A stretch of DNA of 12,401 nt from Candidatus Shapirobacteria bacterium (lineage in GTDB: Bacteria; Patescibacteriota; Microgenomatia; UBA12405): assembly GCA_028701645.1 (NCBI GenBank), contig JAQVQI010000016.1, forward strand, positions 1 to 12,401. The letters are read 5' to 3'. The notes beneath the pieces are model-generated. The model ran no database searches and had not been told where the DNA came from. It saw nothing but the letters and a program-made list of their open reading frames with translations. Positions 1 to 6,474 of this stretch are shown piece after piece. Made by a program: the position numbers and the translations under genes. Positions within the stretch are counted from its first letter, which is position 1. Every line of letters starts with the position of its first letter.

Positions 1-1440
1 GGCAACAATCAAGAGGCTTGGCTTGACAACGCTATGGGTAGTAATTTAATGAGTTTACAAATAATGCTTGCCGGTACCTTTCCAGATTCAATTCTTGAAT
101 ACAAAAAAGGTGATCCTGTTTATAAACCCTACAGACCTCAAGGGATGGTTGGTTTTGGGAGTCAAGTAATCGCCTCAACTTTCACTCCCAGTGCTTCTGG
201 AATTTTATACTTAGCTCAGTTAAAAGATAGTTTTTTAGGTAAACCTGTTTACGCCCAAAATAATACTGGCTTCGAGGGATTAAGTGGAATCTTAGAACTA
301 TGGAAAATGAGTCGAAATATTGTATATTTCTTAATATCTCTATTTTTTATCATTCTCGGGATAATGATCATGCTTCGTATTAAAATCAGCCCTCAGTCAG
401 TAATAACTATTCAAAGTTCACTTCCTAAGGTGATTACCACACTAATATTAGTCACTTTTTCTTATGCAATTGCTGGTTTGTGTGTCGACTTGATTAATTT
501 TTTACAACCATTTGCTATCTCTCTTTTATTTTCAACCTTAAAGAAAGATCAAGCTGGTAATCTTTTTGAGCCATCATGGGGGGATTGGTCTCTAACTGGG
601 ATGATGGCTTTAGTTCAAAATCTTATTGGTTTTTTAGGATTAGGAGACAGGCCTTTTTCGTATAACAGTTTAGTGACAACAAACATGGATTATCTTATGG
701 CTATGACAAGCCGACTTGTTCCAAATGTTGTTCTTATGTTGTTAGGTACACTAATTGGAGGAATAATAGGGTCTATGGCACCTGTTGTTGGTACAGTTTT
801 TGGTGCTGCAGTTGGGGCTATAGCAATTGTTGCAATAGTTTCTTTAATCATATTTATTTATATATTTAAAACAGTTTTTAATTTGGTTAAATGCTATATT
901 ACTGTTTTACTAAATATTATTTTTGCTCCTTTTATTATTTTTATAGGTATATTTCCTGGATCAAAAAATGGTTTTTCTAAATGGATTACTAATTTGCTTG
1001 CTAATTTATTAGTCTTTCCAATTTGCGTTCTCTTTTTAATTTTAGCCAACATTCTTGTTGATAATGTTGGAAATAAACTTTGGGCTCCTCAAATTATTAC
1101 CGGAGAAACATGGTTATTACCATTAATGGTTGGTATCGCTGCTATTGCTATACTATCAAGATTACCGACATTAATTCCTGAAGCTGTCTTCAATATTAAA
1201 CCTTCACCATTTGGTAAAGCCATTGGAGAAGGCCTTAATTCAATACCAGGCAGAAAAATAATAACCAAAACTGTGCCTGCTACAGCTAAAGCCGGTGTTG
1301 ATTATGCCGACGAAAGGTATGGTGAAGGTAATTCTGTATGGAAAAAAGCGCTTAGAGGTACTAATAGAATTTTAGGTGGGAAATATGCCAGAAAAAGAAT
1401 TGAAGATGGTTCAACCACTCAAAGTGATAAAAAACGTTAG
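1..1440 (+). CDS. VirB6/TrbL-like polytopic membrane protein, 5'-truncated by the window edge
   Basis: The frame ending in TAG at 1438-1440 stays open to base 1. The Met at 34 is therefore probably internal, and no ribosome site or -10 box precedes it. Counting from that Met there are about seven hydrophobic segments: near residues 94-115, 132-165, 228-247, 250-280, 284-307, 317-343 and 360-378. The glycine/alanine-rich stretch at 238-266 and the FAPF turn at 297-300 are conspicuous. A basic, hydrophilic tail of about 80 residues follows (PSPFGKAIGEGL onward). This architecture matches the VirB6/TrbL family, inner-membrane channel subunits of type IV secretion or conjugation machines, which CPR genomes often encode beside VirB4-like ATPases. 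The assignment rests on topology and general resemblance rather than a diagnostic motif, and no VirB4 gene is visible. The gene converges on the 1507-3654 gene with a 66-base gap in which I see no convincing intrinsic terminator. Confidence 0.6.
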   Translation, partial: GNNQEAWLDNAMGSNLMSLQIMLAGTFPDSILEYKKGDPVYKPYRPQGMVGFGSQVIASTFTPSASGILYLAQLKDSFLGKPVYAQNNTGFEGLSGILELWKMSRNIVYFLISLFFIILGIMIMLRIKISPQSVITIQSSLPKVITTLILVTFSYAIAGLCVDLINFLQPFAISLLFSTLKKDQAGNLFEPSWGDWSLTGMMALVQNLIGFLGLGDRPFSYNSLVTTNMDYLMAMTSRLVPNVVLMLLGTLIGGIIGSMAPVVGTVFGAAVGAIAIVAIVSLIIFIYIFKTVFNLVKCYITVLLNIIFAPFIIFIGIFPGSKNGFSKWITNLLANLLVFPICVLFLILANILVDNVGNKLWAPQIITGETWLLPLMVGIAAIAILSRLPTLIPEAVFNIKPSPFGKAIGEGLNSIPGRKIITKTVPATAKAGVDYADERYGEGNSVWKKALRGTNRILGGKYARKRIEDGSTTQSDKKR

Positions 1441-1506
1441 TTAGAGTTAGTTAACTACTCAATGACCTGCTAAAAAATCAATATAATGATGCAAATTTTA
1501 ATTAAA

Positions 1507-3654
1507 TTATTTACTATGACTCCGCCTAATTAATTCGTCGGTTTCTCTTTTTGCATTTTTCCATTTAATTTCATTTCTCATTGTAAAACGAAAGCTATCT
1601 ATAGATTCTCCGTCTTTAATATCAATTCCTAAACGCCTCATTAATTCATTTGTATCAACATCTTTTTCGCTCAAACCTAAACCATAAATTATAAAACGAC
1701 TTATATTAATAGCATAAGATTGTGGTTGTGTAGTTTGCATATAAATATAATCAGTCGACAACCTTTGTAAATCAACTCCAAAAGACCCTAATAACATATT
1801 AGCCCATAAATCAGGGTCTTTTGTATATTTAAAAGGATGTTCTCCGTTTATTTTAATTCCATCAATCATACCAAAAGCTGTTCTTATTTTCGAAACAAAT
1901 TTATCAACATCTCTAACATCCTCTTTACCAGTAGTGGCATTAAGAACTAAAGCCGATGCTTCCATTTGATCCCTGTACCAATTTAAAAAATCAACTTGAT
2001 TATCACCAAAATTAAAATCCTCTCTTTGATCTTTTGCTTTTAATTGACCATCTTTAGTAAAACCATAATTCATTAATAATGATGATAAAGTTTCTTTTCT
2101 TTTTTTACCCTTATCTATATCATAAAACCTATCTCCGTTTTTATCATATAAATCTCTCCCCCCAGTTGTAAAATCAAAAAATCCATAAAAAGTTTTAGTG
2201 TTTAATAGAGATATCTTTCCACTTATCATCTTTTCTCTTAATGTTTTATCTCCAGTTATAGGTTTATCTTTACCATCACGACCTAAATCTCTTTCTAGTT
2301 GCATCACAGTTTGAACATAAGCTCCTAAAGGTCCTCCAAACCATTCAGCTGCTTCCAAATCAGATTGAGGCTGATCGGCTTTTGACACTTTCCATTTTCC
2401 TAAAGCTTTATATTCTGGGTTTAAAGTTCTTAAAGCATCGCTTATTATTCCTCCATAGGTTGGCAAAACTCTTCTTCTATCAGCCACACTCGAATCACCA
2501 AACATATAAAACAAATTCCAAGCAGTATAAGCATTCATCTTATCCATATAATTAGCCTTTTTCCTTCCATTTTCCTTAGCTAAAAAATCAGCCAAGCTTT
2601 CCTTATAATTCATAATTTTTTCCAAATTTTTTTCTACCTCAGCGTCAATTCCAGGTTTACCTTTTTGATTTATTCCTTCTTTATACCTAATAGATTTTTG
2701 TCCATTTTTATCAACTTCATTTCCATTTTTATCCCTATCAAATTCACACAAGTCATTTAACATTTTACTCATTACTAATTTAAAATCAGGATTAAACAAA
2801 GTTGTAAATTTTTCATTGCTAAAAGCAAAATACATTCTATTACCTTGTATTTTATCCAGATCTTTACCAGCATAACTCAAACCAGCGGCTCCATCATTTA
2901 TCATTACCATGTACTCAATTCTTTTTTGAGTCTCCATGTCTAATTTCTTCATCCACTCTGGAGGTGTATAAGATTGCCATCTCATACCAGAATCCATGTT
3001 TTTCATCGCATCGGCCGCATATTCAGGTGATATTTCCCATCTTGCTCCACCCTCCCATTCACCTTCGTTATTTTTAATTGGTGGAATGTAATCACTTTTA
3101 GCTCTCCTCGTAGACCTTGGATTTCTTCCTTTTTCCTCCTTTCCATTGGTTTGATATTCTTCCGTATTAATGAATGGTTCTTTGGCTTTTTTCTTCTCCT
3201 CATCAGTTGCTTCTTTATCTGTTTTTTTTACATACTCACCCACCCCTCTAAGCATTGGTGGTAATATATCGTCTATTTGTTCTCCAGTTAGTTGTGAAGT
3301 AATTGTCTCTGTCGCTTCATTAGAATAATTTCCAAAAGCCTTATTCATGGCGACAAATATTCCTTTTCCTAATACACCCAAATTTTCTTTAGCAATCTCT
3401 TTTTGTCTGTCAGTAGCGCTTGGATTTTTTAAAGTATTTAATATTTCTTCAGCTGATTTATATCCCGCTCCAAAAACATCTAATATTTCCTGACTTTTTT
3501 GTTGAGATCTTTCTTCTTCAATACTGCCACCAAATATACCACTATTTTCAACCAATACTCTTGTTATGTTTTCTGTCCTAATTTGGTTTTCTTTATTTCT
3601 TTGCTCTATATTAGCATTTTTAATAAAGTCTATTGGAGATGGTCTTTCACTCAT
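1507..3654 (-). CDS. Hypothetical 715-residue hydrophilic protein
   Basis: I do not recognise this protein. It has no signal peptide or membrane segment and is probably cytoplasmic. The first 200 or so residues are highly charged and low in complexity (Lys/Glu/Asn rich, for example 140-185) and look disordered. From about residue 205 to the end it is richer in Trp, Tyr and Phe and looks folded. Two Asp/Asn/Gly-rich stretches resemble calcium-binding loops: residues 304-318 (core DRDKNGNEVD) and 501-514 (core DKNGDRFYD). No helix-loop-helix pairing was established for either. The ATG at 3652-3654 is supported by a TATAAT box ending 5 bases upstream. FtsH lies upstream on the same strand with a 127-base gap, but the promoter suggests separate transcription. 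The convergent VirB6-like gene hints at a role near a secretion apparatus, which is inference from position only. Confidence 0.75.
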   Translation of the reverse strand: MSERPSPIDFIKNANIEQRNKENQIRTENITRVLVENSGIFGGSIEEERSQQKSQEILDVFGAGYKSAEEILNTLKNPSATDRQKEIAKENLGVLGKGIFVAMNKAFGNYSNEATETITSQLTGEQIDDILPPMLRGVGEYVKKTDKEATDEEKKKAKEPFINTEEYQTNGKEEKGRNPRSTRRAKSDYIPPIKNNEGEWEGGARWEISPEYAADAMKNMDSGMRWQSYTPPEWMKKLDMETQKRIEYMVMINDGAAGLSYAGKDLDKIQGNRMYFAFSNEKFTTLFNPDFKLVMSKMLNDLCEFDRDKNGNEVDKNGQKSIRYKEGINQKGKPGIDAEVEKNLEKIMNYKESLADFLAKENGRKKANYMDKMNAYTAWNLFYMFGDSSVADRRRVLPTYGGIISDALRTLNPEYKALGKWKVSKADQPQSDLEAAEWFGGPLGAYVQTVMQLERDLGRDGKDKPITGDKTLREKMISGKISLLNTKTFYGFFDFTTGGRDLYDKNGDRFYDIDKGKKRKETLSSLLMNYGFTKDGQLKAKDQREDFNFGDNQVDFLNWYRDQMEASALVLNATTGKEDVRDVDKFVSKIRTAFGMIDGIKINGEHPFKYTKDPDLWANMLLGSFGVDLQRLSTDYIYMQTTQPQSYAINISRFIIYGLGLSEKDVDTNELMRRLGIDIKDGESIDSFRFTMRNEIKWKNAKRETDELIRRSHSK

Positions 3655-3659
3655 AGTGA

Positions 3660-3689
3660 ATTATACAACAAAGTTGTATTAACTATCAA
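3660..3689 (-). promoter_or_regulatory. Promoter of the 715-residue gene, with overlapping palindrome
   Basis: Read on the minus strand there is a TTGATA -35 (3684-3689), an 18-base spacer and a perfect TATAAT -10 (3660-3665). The -10 ends 5 bases before the ATG, so transcription should begin at or next to the start codon. A perfect 7-bp inverted repeat, ATACAAC and GTTGTAT separated by AAA (3663-3679), fills the spacer and overlaps the -10. That is where a repressor operator would lie. Confidence 0.6.
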
Positions 3690-3781
3690 ATTAAAACTCA
3701 GTTTAGTCCTTATTTAAAACCAAATCTATTTATTTTATTTTTAAATTAGAAATCAGACATTAAAGCTTAGAAATTTATTAT

Positions 3782-5779
3782 CTACTTCATAATTTCTTCA
3801 AATTCTTCCTGTCCTAAACTTTCTTTTTCTACCAAAGATTTGGCTAAAATTTCTAGCTTTTTCTTATTTTTACTCAAAACTCTTTTAGCTTCTTGGTGTG
3901 CTTCATTAACTAATTTTTTAATTTCTTCATCCACTTTTGATTGCATTTGATCAGAAATTTTTGAAGGTTCCATATAAGCTTTCCCAAAATCATTGATATC
4001 AATTTGTGGCCCTAAGTTAATTGGTCCCAAATCCGACATTCCCCATTCCACCACCATATCTCTAGCAATATTAGTTGCATGACTAATATCACTCGAAGCT
4101 CCAGTGGTAATATCTTTAAAAACTATTTCTTCAGCCGCCCTACCCCCCATGGCCATCGCCATTTGTTTGATTAATTTACTTTTTGTCTGATGAATTATGT
4201 CTTTTTGCGGTGGAATTAGGGTAAATCCCAGTGCCATTCCTCGAGAAATTATTGAAATTTTTGAAACCGGATCTAATTCTTCAACATAATTAACAATTGC
4301 ATGCCCCGCTTCATGATAAGCCGTCATCAATTTATCATCATCACTTTGGGTTCGTCTTTTTTCCGCCCCAAGTTTTACTTTCAAAGAAGCATCATCAATA
4401 TCTTTCATCGAAATTTTTTCTTTATTTTGTCTGGCGGCGGCGATTGCTGACTCGTTTAACATATTTTCCAAATCTGCTCCTGAAAATCCAACCGTATTTT
4501 TAGACACCAAATCCCAATTAACCGTCTCATCAAACGGCTTACCTTTGGCATGAATGGCTAAAATATCTTTTCTGGCTTCCAAATCAGGATATTCCAACAC
4601 AACTCGACGATCAAACCTTCCTGGTCGAAGCAAAGCTGGATCCAACAAATCACCTCTATTTGTTGCCGCCAAGACTACCACTGCGGTATTAGCTTCAAAT
4701 CCATCCATCTCTACCAAAATCTGATTAAGTGTTTGTTCCCTTTCTCCGTGACCACCATCAAGGCCTCCTCTCATTCGGCCAATAGCATCAATTTCATCAA
4801 TAAAAATAATTGCTTTACCCGCTTTTTTAGCTGTTCCAAAAAGATCTCGAACTCGTGAAGCTCCCACTCCCACCAACATTTCCATAAACTCACTTCCGGC
4901 CATCGAATAAAACGGCACATTGGCCTCACCAGCAACTGCTTTAGCCAACAAAGTCTTACCCACACCGCTAGGACCTACTAACAAGACGCCCTTGGGCGCT
5001 CTAGCCCCCATTTTGTGGTATTTTTCTGGATGTTTCAAAAAATCCACTACTTCCATTAGATCATCTTTTGCTTCTTTGACTCCAGCCACATCATTAAAGG
5101 TTAAATTTTGTTTTCCCTTAATAAACAATTTTGCTGTTGATTTCCCAAATCCAAACATTCCCCCGCCGCCGGCTCCCCCACTTTGTTTTTTAAAAAACCA
5201 TAAAATCAACACTAGTGGCAAAGCTATTGTTAACAACAGACTCAATATCTGACCCATCATTTTCCACCCTTGTTTGTTGTCTACTTGAAAATCAACTTTA
5301 CTTAAATCAATCCCTTCTTTTTGTAAAATTTCTGTTAGTGAAATATTAGGTTCTTTTGAAGTTATCAATATTTTTTGACCGTCTTTAGTTTCCGCCACAA
5401 TCTCATTATCAGACACTAAAATTTTGGATACTTCTTGATTTTTAATCCCTTCGATTAATTTAGAAATTGGTACTTGTGTCACCCCACCAGCTACTAAAAA
5501 ATTTTTTAATGCCGATAGAATCGAAAAAAATATCGCTAAATAAATAATTCCTTTTATTATTTGTTTTGGTCCAATTTCAATCCTTTTTATTTTTACTCCT
5601 GGAGGTAAATTTTTTAAAAATTCATTTTCAGCCCCTATCTGTTTTTTTTGTGACCCAGATAAAGGATTTTTTTTATCATCAACTTTAATCTTTTCATTGG
5701 TATTTTTTGGTTTATTACCTACCTTTTTATCCTGAGTCTGTCGAAGGATTTTTTTGATAAATTTTTCAAATAATTTCAT
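3782..5779 (-). CDS. ftsH: ATP-dependent zinc metalloprotease FtsH
   Basis: This is the membrane-anchored AAA+ protease that extracts and degrades damaged membrane and short-lived cytoplasmic proteins. Domains in order: a basic cytoplasmic extension (1-72), TM1 (about 75-95), an extracytoplasmic domain (97-172), TM2 (about 174-196), a Gly-rich linker (200-210), the AAA+ module and the M41 peptidase. Visible motifs are Walker A GPSGVGKT (269-276), Walker B IIFIDE (324-329), sensor Asn374, arginine fingers in RPGRFDRR (385-392), zinc site HEAGH (489-493) and third ligand Asp564 in TTGASSD. Oddities: the N-terminal extension is far longer than the few residues usual before TM1 and contains a hairpin repeat encoding ILRQTQD (11-17). 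The Walker A deviates from GPPGTGKT, and the pore motif is LVG (302-304) rather than FVG. All catalytic residues are present, so it should be active. The ATG at 5777-5779 is supported by a TATAAT box 6 bases upstream. Confidence 0.97.
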   Translation of the reverse strand: MKLFEKFIKKILRQTQDKKVGNKPKNTNEKIKVDDKKNPLSGSQKKQIGAENEFLKNLPPGVKIKRIEIGPKQIIKGIIYLAIFFSILSALKNFLVAGGVTQVPISKLIEGIKNQEVSKILVSDNEIVAETKDGQKILITSKEPNISLTEILQKEGIDLSKVDFQVDNKQGWKMMGQILSLLLTIALPLVLILWFFKKQSGGAGGGGMFGFGKSTAKLFIKGKQNLTFNDVAGVKEAKDDLMEVVDFLKHPEKYHKMGARAPKGVLLVGPSGVGKTLLAKAVAGEANVPFYSMAGSEFMEMLVGVGASRVRDLFGTAKKAGKAIIFIDEIDAIGRMRGGLDGGHGEREQTLNQILVEMDGFEANTAVVVLAATNRGDLLDPALLRPGRFDRRVVLEYPDLEARKDILAIHAKGKPFDETVNWDLVSKNTVGFSGADLENMLNESAIAAARQNKEKISMKDIDDASLKVKLGAEKRRTQSDDDKLMTAYHEAGHAIVNYVEELDPVSKISIISRGMALGFTLIPPQKDIIHQTKSKLIKQMAMAMGGRAAEEIVFKDITTGASSDISHATNIARDMVVEWGMSDLGPINLGPQIDINDFGKAYMEPSKISDQMQSKVDEEIKKLVNEAHQEAKRVLSKNKKKLEILAKSLVEKESLGQEEFEEIMK
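5729..5749. repeat. Hairpin repeat (GAG-5nt-CGA type) inside ftsH
   Basis: A 21-base inverted repeat has 5-bp arms ATCCT and AGGAT. Inside them lie GAG and CGA, which can form tandem G-A mismatches plus one G-C pair, around a TCTGT loop. It occupies exactly codons 11-17 of ftsH (ILRQTQD on the minus strand), in frame and in the non-conserved extension. It resembles the short dispersed palindromes of the CCTGAGCTTGTCGAAGG type known from many bacterial genomes. The hairpin at 11988-12008 has the same plan with different arms. Confidence 0.65.
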
Positions 5780-5785
5780 GTCCCC

Positions 5786-5794
5786 ATTATACCA
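5786..5794 (-). promoter_or_regulatory. Extended -10 promoter of ftsH
   Basis: On the minus strand the sequence reads TGGTATAAT: a perfect TATAAT (5786-5791) preceded by the TGn extension. It ends 6 bases before the ATG. No good -35 is seen, as expected for an extended -10 promoter. The GGGGA between box and ATG is too close to the start to act as a normal Shine-Dalgarno sequence, so a leaderless transcript is likely. Confidence 0.6.
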
Positions 5795-5810
5795 TCCAAA
5801 CCAGGATTAA

Positions 5811-5906
5811 ATTTTAAATTTTGAAGTTACAATTTTGAAACGTGTTTCAACGTGGGTAACCACATTGATTTTCCAGTGGAAAAATTTGTGACGAAAAATT
5901 TAAAAT
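5811..5906. repeat. Structured intergenic repeat, copy 1
   Basis: Outer arms ATTTTAAATTTT (5811-5822) and AAAATTTAAAAT (5895-5906) are perfectly complementary. Inside them lie a GAA/GA internal loop, then stem GTTACAA (5826-5832) with TTGTGAC (5886-5892). Next come the conserved strands TTGAAACGTGTTTCAA (itself a palindrome) and TTTTCCAGTGGAAAA (5869-5883). The apical hairpin has outer pairs TCAA/TTGA, inner pairs GTGG/CCAC (5852-5855 and 5860-5863), a GTAA loop and the unpaired C5851-A5864. It lies 3' of the RNHCP gene and directly upstream of the ftsH promoter. Confidence 0.85.
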
Positions 5907-6002
5907 TATGTCAATAAATTTTTAAACTAAACTTTTTTCCGCAAATTAACCGTTTTTATACCGTACTTTTTATTCATAAATCTTAAATCAAATTTCATAA
6001 AT

Positions 6003-6290
6003 CTAATATTTAGACATTTCTACCAACAAATCTCTATTATCATCCTTGGCACAATCTACCCAAAATTTATGGTTACACTTTTCACATTTGTAAAAAATCC
6101 TAAACTCTCCCTCTTTATACTCACTTCTAATTGGTCTCATTAACCCTTTGCACATACTCGCTCTATCCCCTGGAACCTCTTCATCTACATGTTTTCCCCA
6201 TAAACATTTATTGCAATGATCCGTCGTTCCATTTCCAATCACTTTTTCTCCACAGACTTCACAAACAAAATTTTCCACCACTTTTTTCAT
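6003..6290 (-). CDS. RNHCP-family small zinc-binding protein
   Basis: This is a 95-residue soluble protein dense in metal ligands: Cys10 and Cys13 (CEVC), His25-Cys26 and Cys29 in TDHCNKCL, His34, Cys47, Cys69 and Cys72 (CEKC) with His74, and Cys80. The order Cys-x2-Cys, HCxxC, HVDxxxPGDR, a lone Cys, MxPI, then a second CxxC and a DDN near the C-terminus matches the RNHCP domain family, named for its Arg-Asn-His-Cys-Pro motif. Here that motif reads TDHCN, so Arg, Asn and Pro are replaced while the His and Cys ligands stay. No molecular function is established for the family that I can cite. A nucleic-acid or structural zinc role is a guess. The ATG at 6288-6290 is supported by TAAAAT 5 bases upstream. 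It lies between two copies of the structured repeat and appears to be transcribed alone. Confidence 0.85.
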   Translation of the reverse strand: MKKVVENFVCEVCGEKVIGNGTTDHCNKCLWGKHVDEEVPGDRASMCKGLMRPIRSEYKEGEFRIFYKCEKCNHKFWVDCAKDDNRDLLVEMSKY

Positions 6291-6295
6291 AAGAT

Positions 6296-6301
6296 ATTTT
6301 A
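6296..6301 (-). promoter_or_regulatory. Putative -10 box of the RNHCP gene
   Basis: TAAAAT on the minus strand ends 5 bases before the ATG, matching the leaderless spacing of the other genes here. The best -35-like hexamer, TTGTCT (6317-6322), is only 15 bases away, so the -35 is uncertain. No Shine-Dalgarno sequence is present. Confidence 0.4.
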
Positions 6302-6362
6302 ACTTAAATTTGACGTAGACAATGATTATTGATGTGTATTATTAAAATGTTATCAAACAAAC

Positions 6363-6449
6363 AAAAATCTGAAGTCACAATTTTGGAACGTGTTTAAGCC
6401 TGCATCGCAGACTTATTTTCCAGTGGAAAAATTTGTGACGAAGATTTTT
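6363..6449. repeat. Structured intergenic repeat, copy 2
   Basis: Outer arms AAAAATCT (6363-6370) and AGATTTTT (6442-6449) pair perfectly, although their sequence is unrelated to copy 1. The GAA/GA loop is followed by GTCACAA (6374-6380) with TTGTGAC (6433-6439). The conserved strands GGAACGTGTTT and TTTTCCAGTGGAAAA (6416-6430) follow. The apical hairpin has TAAG/CTTA outside, CTGC/GCAG inside, an ATC loop and the mismatch C6399-A6411. It begins 26 bases beyond the stop codon of the DUF4012 gene. Confidence 0.85.
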
Positions 6450-6474
6450 CAAAAATTATCTGTATTGTTACTTA

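Noticed and set aside
23..50. Promoter TTGACA-16-TTTAAT near the left edge
   Set aside because: It lies within a reading frame that is open to base 1 and would start transcription inside the protein's coding sequence. It is likely chance.
1441..1506. Bidirectional terminator between the convergent genes
   Set aside because: The gap contains only short AT-rich partial palindromes around GTTAGTTAACTAC and no stable stem followed by a T-run.
4920..5252. 110-codon plus-strand frame opposite ftsH
   Set aside because: It lies wholly antisense to the strongly conserved AAA+ module of FtsH and has no start signals or recognisable protein.
6363..6449. tRNA or tRNA-like cloverleaf
   Set aside because: The element can be drawn with a closing stem and several hairpins, but there is no T-loop GTTC motif, no anticodon arm of proper size and the arms do not fit tRNA lengths.
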